DNA from: Bolinopsis microptera
Taxonomy: Eukaryota; Ctenophora; Tentaculata; Lobata; Bolinopsidae
DNA: 64,000 nt
NCBI RefSeq assembly: GCF_026151205.1
Contig: NC_087078.1
Coordinates: forward strand, 5,845,675 to 5,909,674
Direction of reading: 5' to 3'
Below are positions 44,281-57,100 of this stretch, in pieces. The translations under genes and the position numbers were made by a program. Position 1 is the first letter of the stretch. Each line of letters opens with the position of its first letter. The notes below the pieces were generated by a model. The model ran no database searches, was not told the origin of the DNA, and saw nothing but the letters and a program-made list of their open reading frames with translations.

Positions 44281-46830
44281 TTAAAAGTTGTAAAGGACAA
44301 AGTTCTTGTCCGTCCACGAAAGGTTTTCTAGGTCAAGTTTTTGTTTGTCCAGTAAGTAACGTACAATGTTGTCCTTGTATGAATTAATAAACTTATCTTG
44401 TAACTTAGGTACGTTGAAGGGAAGGATTTTGTTTATTTCGTTTATCGTGTTGTTATATAATCGTGGTCCTACGTTAGAGATGCTATAATCGGTGATCCGT
44501 AATCTGTTGAACTTAATTTCAAAATACTTTGGATTTCTCCTTTCCGTTTGTCTAAGCGGTGATTTTTCAAATATACTACAGATACTCGATGGTGCTACTC
44601 CCATATAAACCTTGTGCATCAAAGTTAGACAGCTTTTAGCAATGAGATTAGGAAGAGCCAAAATTCCTATTTTGTTGAAGATGGATTTTGTGTGAGATGG
44701 TAGTTTACGTTTTTCTTTGTCGTAAAAATAGTTATGATATTCTGAATCAGTGGCGCGAATAGCTTTCTTTTGAGCAGAGAATAAAGACTGAATGGAATTT
44801 AAAGATTTAGTACCCCAAACAGTAGCGCAGTAATACAGGTGAGATTGAATTAAACTATTGTATAGCATTTTTTGAGCTTTATTCGGAATGGAACTTTTAA
44901 GTTTCATCATTACGCCTGCATTTCTGGATATTTTAGTCTTTAACTGTTTAATGTGCTGGCTCCAGCTAAGTTTTGAGTCAATAATGACACCTAAAAATCG
45001 TTCATGTTCACTTTTCACTAGTCGCTGTCCTTCTATACTAATATTTATATCCTCTGGTAATCTGTTAGTGAATATCATGTATTTAGTTTTTCCCACATTA
45101 AGTTTAAGACCGTTGTTTTTAACCCATGTCTGTACAGTATTTAATACTCTGTTTGCACGCATGTTCAGTTCAGTGTACGTGTCGGCAGAAACGATGATGT
45201 TTGCATCATCAGCGAAGAAAATATAATGGGCTATATCGCTTACATTTGCAAGGTCGTTTATGTAAATAATGAACAATATAGGACCAAGAATGGACCCTTG
45301 AGGAACTCCATGTTCCAATCCCATTTTTTCTGAACTGCAACTGTTGACGTGAACATACTGTTTCCGGTTAGTTAGATAAGACTCAAACCAGGATAAGCTA
45401 AGGCCTCTTACACCATAGTGCTCCAGCTTATGTAGCAGTATCTCACTGTCTACTAGGTCAAACGCCTTGGAGAAGTCAAGAAGCAGTAATGCTGACACTT
45501 GCTTCCTTTCTAGAGCTTTATGTATGTTAAACTGAGCTTCAAGCAACGCATGTTCACAACTGTGACCCGATCTAAAACCAAATTGCGACGCATATAGAAT
45601 ATTACGTGATTTTAGGTGCTTTACTAAACGTGCATGCATTATTTTTTCGAATATCTTTGAGAAGCAGGACAAAAGTGAGATTGGTCTGTAGTTTGTAATT
45701 TCGCTGCGCGATCCTCCTTTATGGAGTGGGATAACCTTAGCAAGTTTGAGCTTTTCGGGGAATACTCCTTCGTGAAGGGAGTGTGAGATCAGGTGATTAA
45801 CTACTGGAGACAGCACATTGCAAACCTTTTTAAGAGGCTGTATATTCATATCTGAAGTCGATTTGTTCTTAAGATCATGTATGATTTCAGCAATTTCGGA
45901 GGGCGAGGAGTCCTCCAGCTCCATATCAAAATCACATCGACTTGATTGGGGAAGAGAATGTCCTACTGATCCTGCACCGCGAACCAGATTGTTTTCGCTC
46001 TTTAGGTTCTCAGCTATATTAGTAAAATAATCATTAAAACTGTCAGCTATATCTTGTGAGTCGGTTATAACTCTATTTTTATAGTTAATCTTACTTATTT
46101 TTATTTTTTCTTTTGATTTCTTGTTTAATATTTGATTAATCATTTGCCATTGTAATTTGCTATTGCTCGCATGCTTTTTAAAATATGATGCGTAATACTT
46201 CTTTTTCGCAATATCTACTTGTTTTTCAACAAACTTTTTCATATGCTTATAAGTTTTTTCATTTTTTTCAGTAGGCTCTTTAACAAAGGATTTATATAGT
46301 TGGTTCTTTCGATTGCATGCACATTGAAGCCAATCTAATATCCACGGTTTAGAGTTTTTTCTGTGGTTTGATTTTTTCTTTTTAACTGGAAAACACTCAT
46401 TATAGACTTCTTCATATTTAGTGTGAAAAGCTTCAAATTTTGTATTTGTCCCGTCAACGTTGCGTAAAAAATTCCAATCAATAGACGCTATTTTCTCCTC
46501 AAAACGAGCGATTTTCTCTTCATTTATTACTCGGTTTGATGATTCACAAGTTTCATTTTTCAATTTATTTCCTATTCTATTAGTGTCGAGAAGTATGCCG
46601 GTAAATGTGGCAAGGTGATCAGATAGCGATTCAGTTATAATGCCTGACTTTGTTATAGCATGGCATTGGTTTACGAAAATGTGATCAATAAGTGTAGCAC
46701 TGTGACAAGTAATACGAGTTGGTCGTGATATCGTTGGTGCGAATCCATACTCTGCAAAAATATCAACATATTTAGTAGTATGGTCATTTACGCCGTATTC
46801 TAATAGATTAATATTGGTTGATATGAGTTA
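44281..46830 (-). mobile_element. 5'-truncated CR1/L2-like LINE D, ORF2 (EN end plus RT)
   Basis: One open frame runs from about 46,830 to the stop at 44,281, about 850 codons without a break. It enters in the C-terminal half of an AP-like (EEP) endonuclease (SATLIDHIFVN and SLSDHLATF). RT follows: VIPLHKGGSRSEITNYRPIS, FGFRSGHSCEHAL, LLDFSKAFDLVD, EHGVPQGSILGPILFIIYIND, the catalytic FFADDANIIV, and ERFLGVIIDSKLSW. A conserved C-terminal tail follows. The catalytic Asp pair and PQG motif are intact. The 5' part (ORF1 and half of EN) is missing, as in typical incomplete reverse transcription. It is distinct from LINEs B and C. Confidence 0.9.
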
Positions 46831-48695
46831 TATCACTACAAACTTTCGACCTAATATGACCGTTAGACACTGTCACTGCAAAGAGACACAAACATTGTCC
46901 ACTTTTAGCAGAACATCCCAGATTTCCTGCATGAAAGCGAAGGTGATAGGAAAAGACGGAGACTAAAAACACAAAGGACTGGAGAATAACAATCAGAGAG
47001 TCTTCTTCTCAACCTATCTGGGGACCATCCCCGTTCAATCCCTTTGTCATATTTTCAAGCAATTCTAGTTTATCCATATTCCATAAAAGTATAATACTTA
47101 CATAAATACATCTGAGTAACAAGATTTGAACTTTATTTAATTGTTTCAACCATGTAATAATGTGTTGAACTAAATTAGCGTAATTCCTTCAATTTATGTA
47201 ATTAATTTCTCATTCATAATACAAGTTTGATTGTGTGTTGTTTTACTGAGAAGGATGAGAATCATGATCAAACTGTGCATCATTATAAACGACGGTCGTT
47301 GCCTTTGCGAATTGAAAATGCTGTAAAGATGTAATTTATAGTTTGCTTAACTTTCAAATATTCACAATTCCAAATAACTTCTCTTGTAGAATGGAAATGA
47401 AAGGTACTGTTTAAAGTTTATTGTTATATAGAAATCTGAGTTTATGGTATTTAGTGTATGCTATTCAAGCTCTAGTCACGTAATAGTAACACAAACGGCA
47501 GGGCGTACCGTAAGGTAGAAATGAAACGAGTAAATTTAAATGGAGGAATAATTAAATAGCTAAGTAATATAAAGTGAAAGTCAGCAGATAAAAGCTCCTC
47601 AGTTCGCTCCAAACGATTGACGTGAATATAGATTACTCGACGTGTCTAATCACAAAAGATAGCCTACTGATTTAGAATTGTTTTTAAGTGAGCTGAATAA
47701 TGGGTATATTTTTTGACCTAAATGCTGCAGTATGGCAACTTTAAAAGTTTAGATTGGTTCTTTTAATCATTTATAAATATCAGTTTAAAAATATATAAAT
47801 CTGGTATCTGTTCACACTGTAAACCCGTCCTATAAAAATTACAAAAACACTCCTAAATTAAATATTAAAAACGTCTCAATAATGGAAATAGTCATAAAAT
47901 TTAGAAATTCACCAAATTCTTAGTATCTACCAAGAGAAAAATACCTACCCGAATTAATTTCTACCTGTAATACACAAAATATTAGGTTAAATACATAGGT
48001 GGTGGAGTCAGCACACATTTACCAAAATTTTAATAGAAGGAAACCTGTGGACCGATAACACTGAATTAAATTTGTTGAAGGGGATTGTTTTCAAATGACA
48101 GCTGCTTTATGTCCTAATCGCTTGAGGTCCATACTGAATCATTATAAGCATGTTGCAGCTTAAGAAGTGCCTTTTTCTGGCGACTTTTAGCAAGGCTAAT
48201 ATTGTAGGAGTAGTCAAAAAGCTTAAGTTTGGGTGCAATTTTGGTGGATCTTGATATAAAGTCATTAGATGGGAGTTGTAAAATGAGAGTGGTTTCCTTT
48301 TTTAAAGATAGCTGATAATGCTGTTGCAGTGATGTTGGGCACTTTAGTTTTAGTATTTTAAAAACTCAATGAAACAATAAATTCAATGAAACAAGAAATT
48401 TAATTTTAGCACATTTTACAGAATAAAAAGATGTAAAACAATTCATAAAATATAATGGCCATTTGGTGTACGACTTTTTGTCCTTGACTGCTAGTTTGGG
48501 TTTGGAGGGACAGGTAACTAAAGGGGCAAGGAATGCACGTGCCTGAAAGCTTTTGCACACACCGAAACGCTAGTTCAGTTAGGTTTTCAGAGACAAGGCT
48601 CATATTTGATATTAGGGCTGGAAGAAATTTGTTAGTAGACATTAGGGGTTCTTTTTATAGTTGTTACTATAGGTTGCAGTCTTTTTTTTTAATTT
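46831..48695. other. No gene seen
   Basis: AT-rich DNA without a supported gene. Minus-strand frames of 60-80 codons at 48,366-48,642 (one with FRCVQKLSGTCIPCPF) are unrecognised and have no splice or motif support. Confidence 0.4.
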
Positions 48696-48965
48696 ATTTT
48701 AAAGAGAAGCTGAGCCAAGATAGCCCACGAGAGGATAGCATTGAGATGCTCTGCCTACCTCTGGGGTGTGGCAACCCTGGGGAAGGTTGCCGGTGAAATC
48801 AGAGTGATTGGTGGAGGATTGTGTAAGAAGTGAGTCAAAATGATACGCTTAAATGTGAGTCAAAATGATACGCTTAAATGCCAGCTGGGTTTGGAAAAGT
48901 AAAACGAGACGAGACAGCATATGAGATAATACTTTAAGTCACCCCGGTCTGATCCATGGCTATAC
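48696..48965. repeat. Dispersed repeat, copy 2
   Basis: Similar to about 950-1,220: shared GAGAGGATAGCAT, GCCTACCTC, CTTAAATGCCAGCTGGG-like and GGTCTGATCC-like stretches. It joins directly onto the LINE 3' fragment that follows. Contains a 25-bp local duplication (GTGAGTCAAAATGATACGC, at about 48,832 and 48,858). Confidence 0.55.
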
Positions 48966-49356
48966 TTAGATGTAAGAGTATTTCATGCTCAAGCTCCTTC
49001 CAATAAGGCTCTAGGATCTCCAACCACTATGTACAATAGCCACGAGAGACAGAAAAAGAATTTATACAATAAAAGGATTGTAGAAGTGGAACATGGGACG
49101 TTTACACCGATAGTCCTATCAACCACTGGGCCGGGGTATGGGAAGGGAAGCTAATAAATTCTTCAAGAAATTAGCGGAAAAACTTTCTAGGAAATCAGGC
49201 CAACGATATAGTGAGGCAATGACATTTATTAGGAAGAGAGTAAGATTTGACCTTTTGAGAACAACAGTCATAGCTCTTAGAGGAGAGAGAGGGTTAAAAA
49301 GTAGTAGTGCAGTAAAAATAGAAGAATTAGATATAAATTTGGAGCCAGTTCTTTAA
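48966..49356 (+). pseudogene. LINE 3' fragment, restriction-like endonuclease family
   Basis: The frame LDVRVFHAQAPSNKALGSPT continues with YNSHERQKKNLYNKRIVEVEHGTFTPIV (split here for reading) up to STTG; after a shift it goes on as MGREANKFFKKLAEKLSRKS and ends RTTVIALRGERG plus a short tail and TAA. The same domain order and motifs close the decayed LINE at 28,234-28,620 (FTSGGM, RTTLIALRGYRG). LDVRVFH belongs to the end of the nuclease domain. The copy is 5'-truncated with one frameshift near 49,135, so it is inactive. Confidence 0.7.
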
Positions 49357-50139
49357 ACTGGCTTACTTAAAGGGTGTTTATAAATTTTATGTAGTTCTCT
49401 ATTGCATTTATATTGAATTTTTATATAGGGTAATTGTTATATTATGTGTATATTGTTTGAAATTCGTCTATCCGAATCGGTCCGAATCGTCGCTATCAGC
49501 TCTAGAGCTCATTTCTTCGGTCTGTACTTTTAGCATTTTTATGCGGCTGTAGTGGCAGAATCTCGGTCATCTCTACGCGGAATCTGTGTCAAGTTGAGTT
49601 CCCAATTCGTATCTTGTTAAAATTTTAGCGAAAAGGATTCGGTAGTTTTCCATTTTTCATTAAACCAATTTTATAACTTAGTTATGTTGCAATATTGTAT
49701 TCGCGATGTGCTTTCACTTTCTATGAGATAACTATATGTATAACACCTGTGCGGTATTATCATTGTACTGTCCTATTTAGTGGCTTGATAATTGTGTAAG
49801 CCAGATTCAGGCTCTTGTAGACTCCCCGATCCCCTCTCTCTTTTGCACAAATGTAGTATTGTCAACTAGAATATATATTCCAATTTGGACGAGCACGAGT
49901 TTCAGTTTGAGTTTCAGTTAGATGTTTGTAATTTCGTCAATAGATTTGATTAATTTCGTTTTTACCCTTTACTGTAGTAGTAGTTATTGTCTGTACAAGC
50001 TCTTAAACGAAATGATCGCCTAATTAATCTTCGTCGTCCAGTTTAGTTGGCTGTCTCTGAAAAATCTTGGCGAGGTTACAATAAATAAAATGTAACTGTC
50101 CCATTAGTGACCAGGTGGGAGAGTGTCTGGAGATAATAA
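49357..50139. other. No gene seen
   Basis: Follows the LINE 3' end; AT-rich with no supported reading frame up to the CCCCGCTA satellite. Confidence 0.45.
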
Positions 50140-51335
50140 CCCCGCTACCCCGCTACCCCGCTACTCCACTACCCCGCTACCCCGCTACCCCGCTACTCCA
50201 CTACCCCGCTACCCCGCTACCCCGCTACTCCACTACCCCGCTACCCCACTACCCTGCTACCCCGCTACCCCGCTACCCCCCGCTACCCCGCTACCCCGCT
50301 ACCCCCCCGCTACCCTGCTACCCCGCTACCCCGCTACTCCGCTACCCCGCTACTCCACTACCCCGCTACCCCGCTACCCCGCTACCCCGCTACCCCGCTA
50401 CCCCGCTACCCCGCTACCCCGCTACCCCGCTACCCCGCTACCCCTACCCCGCTACCCGCTACCCCCGCTACCCCCACCCGCTACCCCGCTACCCCGCTAC
50501 CCGCTACCCCCCCCTACCCCGCTACCCGTACCCCTACCCCTACCCCGCTACCCCCGCTACCCCCGCTACCGTACCCGCTACCCCGCTACCCGCTACCCCC
50601 GCTACCCCGCTACCCCGCACCCCCCCCCCCGCTACCCCGCTACCCCGCTACCCCGCTACCCCGCTACCCCGCTACCCGCTACCCGCTACCCGCTACCGCT
50701 ACCCCGCTACCCCCACCCGCTACCCCTACCCGCTACCCCGCTACCCCGCTACCCGCTACCCCCCGCTACCCCGCTACCCCGCTCCCCCCGCTACCCCGCT
50801 ACACCCGCTACCCCGCTACCCCCCGCTACCCCGCTACCCGCTACCCCTACCCGCTACCCCGCTACCCCACCGCTACCCGCTACCCCGCTACCCGCACCCC
50901 GCTACCCCGCTACCCCGCTACCCCTACCCGCTACCCCGCTACCCCGCTACCCCGCTACCCCGCTACCCCGCTACCCCGCTACCCCGCTACCCCGCTACCC
51001 CGCCACCCCCCCCCCCCGCTACCCCGCTACCCGCTACCCCGCTACCCCGCTACCCCGCTACCCCGCTACCCCGCTACCCCGCTACCCCGCTACCCCGCTA
51101 CCCCCGCTACCCCGCTACCCCCGCTACCCCGCTACCCCGCTAGCCCGCTACCCCGCTACCCCGCTACCCCGCTACCCCGCTACCCCGCTACCCCGCTACC
51201 CCGCTTCCCCGCTACCCCGCTACTCCACTACCCCGCTACCCCGCTACCCTCCGCTACTCCGCTACCCCGCTACCCCGCTACCCCCCCCCCCCCCCCTCTA
51301 CCCCGCTACCCCGCTACTCCGCTACCACGCTACCG
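50140..51335. repeat. CCCCGCTA octamer satellite, ~1.2 kb
   Basis: Tandem 8-bp CCCCGCTA units with frequent gain or loss of C, plus CCACTA and CTCCACTA variants and longer poly-C tracts (for example near 50,620, 51,009 and 51,283). Because the unit is 8 bp and has no stop in any plus-strand frame, it reads as (ATPLPRYP)n in every frame, producing long but meaningless ORFs. Sharply different in base composition from its flanks. Confidence 0.95.
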
Positions 51336-51950
51336 GCATCGAGTCATTACTTTATATTTTGGAAGAATTAGAGCAAATTTCCAATAATGGGTTTATATCT
51401 CCGCTTCCCTAAAACTGGTACATGCACTTAAATTATATCCGGCTCTACTTTATTGATAACTCAATGCTGAGCTGGAGGAGGACGCACTCGATGCACGCCC
51501 TCCCAAACTCACCAAAACGTACCAAAACGTACGTACGTAATCCCAATACATATGCACACCATCGAGGATACTATGCAATTCAAAGCAGCTTTAACGAACT
51601 TTGTCAAGTCATTTCCGGACGAGCCTCCAGCTCCAGGATACACCCGTCGGAATGGAAACTCCTTGCTGAATTGGAGTGGTATAGTGATCGACTTCTTCGA
51701 TGGCCCTATAGAGGATTCTATGAAGCCCAACAAAGTAACAAAGTAAAGTAAGTAGTTATACTACTCGATTTGATTCGGAGTACTGGGTTACTGGGCGGCG
51801 CTCAGCCAGCAGCCTGCCAATGACCGCCTGTCAATGACAGCCTGTCATTCTGCCGTTTCTCTATATCATATACAGGATTAAACAGGATTAAACAGGATTA
51901 AACATAAAATTACCAGAGAGAACACTAACGGACTCGTCTTGGCTATACAA
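51336..51950. other. No confident gene; two small overlapping ORFs
   Basis: Plus-strand frames 51,422-51,751 (109 codons) and 51,552-51,746 (64 codons) overlap; neither has a recognisable motif, signal peptide or clear splice sites, although AAG/GTAAGT-like sequence occurs at the end. CTGGGCGGCGCTCA near 51,794 also occurs near 22,189 and within LINE A at about 58,546, so a small LINE scrap is possible. Confidence 0.3.
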
Positions 51951-52096
51951 GAATGAATAAATGAATAAATAAATAAGTAAAATTATCAAAACTGAATCAT
52001 TTAAAAATAGTAAAATTTAACCGTTTACAATTTCACGAAAATAAAAGAAGATCGTCTATAATAATTTAAGGTAATACAGTAAATAAAGTTCGAGTA

Positions 52097-53737
52097 CTAC
52101 ATCTGTTTGCGAGGGTTAAGGGACGTTTTAGGAGGATTACGTAGATTTGAGGAGTCTGTAAGGTACTTCCCGAACTCTTTTATATGGGGTGAGTTCATTA
52201 TTGCTCCATATTCTTTTAGCATCAACAGGCTTTTGAGGTTGTCAGAGAGGTTGGACCTGAGTTGATGGTAGTAGGGGCACTCAGTTAGGACGTGGTCTTC
52301 GGTTTCTAGAATAGGAGTTTCAAAGAAGGGGAGCTCCTCTAAAAAACGTATGACATCCGTTTCTGAGGAGCAGCAGAAGCGACACGTTTTAAGAGCTGTG
52401 TTGAGTTGATCTTTGGTGTAGCGACCTTTTTCTATCCTAAGATCGTGACTGCTAGATCGGAGTTTAGCAATATTGACCCTTTTAAGCCGGCAGGGGAGCT
52501 GTAGATAGGGTTCTTCGCCAAACTCGAATTTAACCGCTGTGTAGAAAGACATTTTGGGCTGGTTGAGGAGATCTCTCTTCCAATGGTCAACAAATGTCTC
52601 ATGTATGTACTCACAAGCGTCTAGGGTGGGTGATAACTGCGGCTTGGAGACTGTACTCATCTTGGCAATAGTTGACCACGCATCATACCAGGTTAGATTC
52701 AGTAGCTTTTGCTCTTGGAAGGTGTGCTGCAAAAGAGTGTTCACGTTACCTTCTACCGCCAGGGATGCCCGATGGAAGTAAGCTAAACATTGGGGAATGA
52801 CGGTAACTGTCCAGGGGGTTCTACCAGTGTCACCATAGCAGAAGTTGTTATTAGCTTTCTTGTGAACGCCTAGTATCCATTTGAGAATATTCAGATGAGT
52901 TGTTTCGAGCGGATCTTTAGCTGCAGATTTGGGCAGGCTAACTTCTTCTTTTTTCGACAGGATAGCCTTTACGATTTTTGTTGATGAGAGCCAGACGGGA
53001 CATGCATAGGTCGCTACAGGCTTTACTAGACTATCGATGAGTTTAAGCATCGTGCTGGTAGTGAGCGCTTTCGTGTTGATAATTCGCCTCATTGAGAAGA
53101 ATGAGCGTAGAGCTTTCTTCCTAAGTTCGTCGATAGCTTGCTTAAACGATCCATTCAGAGAGAATTGGATTCCGAGATAGCAGTATCTTTTTACTGGTAT
53201 AATGTCCAGGCTTCCTAGTTTAAAGCCATAAGAACATTTAAGTGTTCGTGAGCTTGTATTGAAGACCATCACACTGGTTTTGTCGATGTTCACTGATAAC
53301 TCCCATTTTTCTGCATAGTCGTGCAAGCAATTCAGCAACGATTGTAGGCTGAACGCGTCAAGTGCTAGGAGGACTAAGTCGTCAGCCCATAGGAGGTGGC
53401 TTACTTTGATGCCGTTTAAAATTGGGACATTCAACTCTTCGATTTGTTCCAGTCTGATGGAAAGCTCGTGGATATAAACTTTGAAGAGCTCAGGGGACAT
53501 CGGGTGCCCTTGTTCTGTGCCGATGGTAACGTCGATAGCAGCGGAGAGCTTTTGGATCAGCTTAACTCGGGTTGACGAGTTGTTATACATGTGGCTGATG
53601 CAAGTGAAGAAATTGCCTGAGAGACCCATGTTGCCCAGTTTGAACAGAAGTGCATCCCTGCATACACTGTCAAATGCCTTCCGATAATCGACGAAGCAGG
53701 CAAATAGTCGCTTCTTCTCTTTTTTGACATATTTCTC
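52097..53737 (-). pseudogene. LINE A ORF2, 3' half (RT palm to zinc-knuckle tail)
   Basis: Reads ACFVDYRKAFDSVCRDALLF at the break side, then GTEQGHPMSPELFKVYIHEL (the RT block normally GVRQGDPLSP), the catalytic LLWADDLVLLALDAFSLQ, VNIDKTSVMVFN and YLGIQFSLNG, and a C-terminal CRFCCSSETD...ETEDHVLTECPYY zinc-binding tail. The frame is open to the TAG at 52,097. It would be intact but for the LINE B insertion upstream. Confidence 0.88.
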
Positions 53738-54183
53738 TATGAATAAAACAAATATTCAGAATAAAACAAATATTATATTCAAATCTCTTTATTCAACAAT
53801 ATTAAATCATTATAGAACCTAATTTGTGGCTTGATCGTTATGTTAGGGCTATTCTGTTAGCTGATGCTGACAGGCACTGCATGGGGCAGAGACTTAGGAC
53901 CATTACGCTGGAGGCTTACAATGACCCTTTTTGAACCCCATGGCAGTGCTAGTTTTATTATGGTACAAATTGTAAATCGAAGTTATGAAAACGATCAAGT
54001 CACTCCTGTTTTACACTATCAACAGCTACTTAAAACAACCTAGATTGTACAACTCATTTTGAAGATTAAACTGTTAAGTGATGAGTGATTGGGCTCATTA
54101 AACATTTTAGTAGCGGAGACTTGCGGATCAGCTTCTTGAGGTTCTAATAGTTCATTCAGACAAGAAGTTTTACTTTTTCAAAT

Positions 54184-57100
54184 TTAGTTGTTCAAGCTGC
54201 CTGAGTTCAGAAAGTTTGCCAAAGGGGCCCAGGTATTCTTGTCACCTTTACCCTGAGACGAGAGAATGACTTTTTTTACCTTTGATTTGAATACACCATG
54301 AGTGATTTCAAGGTCGTTCAGTGCCAACATCTGACGGAATGAATTCCAAAGGCAACTAGATTTGTAAACGAAACTGTTTGAGGGCATGGTTGTTATAAGA
54401 AGAGTTTCTTTGCCGGGTCTTTTAGACAAACAGAAAAGTTCAAATAGTGCAATTGGTGTTCGATACTTAAAGACTTTAAAAAGTTCATTGCAGCAGTGAT
54501 ACGCGTATAAATTATGCAATGTCATGAGTGATTGACGGGCAAAAATTGGCTTGGTGTGCTCTCTCTCTCTCAAAGAATTTGCTAGTAAGTTTCTGTTCAC
54601 TGATAGGTCTAGTCCTAGCACATGTCATAAATTTATCAAGGTATGCTTTTTTGTCACCAAACATGATACGAACACACTTTTTCTGGGCTACAAATAGTGG
54701 TTGAAGTCTATTATTACTTGCACCTCCCCAAACGGTAATGCCATAAGATAGGTGACTTTCAAACAGTGTGTGGTACAGGTCCTTATGGATAGATGATGGA
54801 ATTTTATCCTTAATCATGTATAGCCTCCCAGAACAGGATGAGAGTTTTCTAACTAGTTTGTCTCTATAGGGATTGAAAGTTAGGCCTTCGTCGACAATTA
54901 CTCCCAGGAATTTCGTTTCCTGCACCTTTGAGAGAGGTAGGCCATTGAGGTAAAGTCTATTTTCAATTAATAAAGATTGATCATCAAGTTTTCTTTTAGC
55001 TGTATTGAATTCTATATAGCAACTTTTCTTGGCGTTAACATGTAATTTATTAGCCAATGTGTACTCGTGGACTGATCGTAGGACACTATTAGCATTATTG
55101 TAGGCCTCTGCTCTAGTTTTGGCAACTACAAATATGTTTGTATCATCAGCAAATAAGACATAGCTAGTGTTATCGAGTTGAGAGTTTGTTAAGTCATTTA
55201 TGTATATTAAAAACAGGAGAGGCCCAAGGCAGCTCCCCTGTGGAACGCCATAGAGAACAGGAAGTCTGTCTGATACTTCGCCCAGGACGGACACACACTG
55301 CTCTCTGTCCGACAAGTAACTTTCCAGTAACTTAAGTGGCACTCCTCTAATCCCATATATTTCAAGTTTCTCAAGCAAAATTGTGTGGTCTATTGTGTCA
55401 AAGGCCTTGCTTAGATCAATAAAAATTCCTAGAACATGAAGACCTTGCTTTAGGGCCTTTTGGATGTGAAAAACTGAGTAGTTAAGTGCATGTGATGTTG
55501 AGTGACTCTTTCGGAATCCGAATTGACTGTCGTGAAGGATTCCTTGACTAACCAAGAAGCTGTAAAGACGTTTGTATATTATTTTTTCAAAAATTTTACC
55601 AAAAATTGGAAGTGTGGAAACAGGCCTGTAGTTCTCAATCAGTTCTTCGTTATCTTTTTTGTATATTGGGGTTATTTTGCCAAGCTTCAGAACTGACGGA
55701 AATATCCCTTGAGATATTAGGCGATTAAATTGAACAACAAGAGTTGGGCTAAGAATACCCGATAGTTTTTTGATTACTCTTATGGGAAAGTCGCTAGCTT
55801 TCCCACTCTTCAAGTTGGCTATAATCTCAGAAATTTCATCTTCACTACAGTCATGGAAGTAAATTGAATCGAGAGTTTTTGGTGGCATGAATTCGAGGAA
55901 AGAGGGAAGAGGTTCTAAAAGAAGGCCATTATGAGTATTTTCATTCATTTTTGAGGCAATAGAGGCAAAGTACTCATTAAATTTGTTGGCTATCACCCGT
56001 CTTTCAACAACACGGACTCCATCTACCATAAATTGGGGTTTGATGGTTTTTTTCCTTTTCCCTCTTATCTCATTTATTACTTCCCACATCTTTTTAGAAC
56101 TATCAGAATTCTCAAGAATTTTGTTACAGTTATAGGTATCTTTTTGGTTTTTTATTATCTTTTTAAGACAGCGTCTGTAATCACGAAAAATTTTTGTGGA
56201 GTTTCAGATCTCCAACTGGCTTGAAGTCAGGGAGCGTTTTTGAGTTCACCCAGTTATCATACAGCTGACCTTTCTTTTCAATTGCTTCAATTATGCTGTC
56301 GGATATCCAGGGATTGCTTATAGGATTTCGTTTGGTGAGTTTGGGTTTGTCGAGTTTACAACATGAGTCAATAGCTGAGCTAAAAATTTCAAAAAATTCG
56401 TCAAATTCAATTGGATTTTCATTGTTTGTTAGTATGCATTTCTTAGATAGCAAGTGTTTTGTTAGTAGTTCAACATTTCGGTTTGAGAAATCATAGCTTT
56501 GCAATTGCTTAGGCTTAGGGGAAGTTTTCCTAGAGGTTAAATGACTGATGTCAAAGAAAGCAAAGATTGTTTATGATGGGAAGAAGTGTCTTCAATAACT
56601 CCAGAGAGGGTTACCAAGTCAATCTCATCAGTAAAAATGTTGTCAATGCAGGAGCTTTGGCCTACATTTACTGAGTGAGTGGGACGAGATATAAGAGGAA
56701 AGTAACCATAAGAGAGCATAGTGTTCTCGAAATTCTGAACCTGTTTTTTATTACTCTGATTTTTAAGCAAATCGTAGTTGAAATCTCCAAGAGTTATAGT
56801 TTTTGCATTTTTTGGAAATTTGGACATTAATTGTGTGTATTCTTCATCAAATTTGACTGAGTCTCCGTTTGGGGATCTGTACAACACCTCAACATTGAGT
56901 TTGCTATCTCCATAGTTGATAGTTACATATAGGGTTTCTAAATTTGGTGTGATTGTGCAAAGTTGGTCATTAATTTTTGCATTTAGGGAATCATGAATAT
57001 ACAAGCACACGCCTGAGCCTTTAGCTTTGCCTTGGAGTTTATCTCCGTAAAAGTGTGAATATCCATCAAGTGCATAAACATCACAGTGATCTCAGCATCT

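Noticed and set aside
50115-51412. Two overlapping Pro-rich ORFs of 342 and 429 codons
   Set aside because: Both come from the same stop-free CCCCGCTA octamer read in different frames.
51422-51751. 109-codon ORF downstream of the octamer satellite
   Set aside because: No recognisable motif, and overlapped by another frame with equal claim; left as unassigned DNA.
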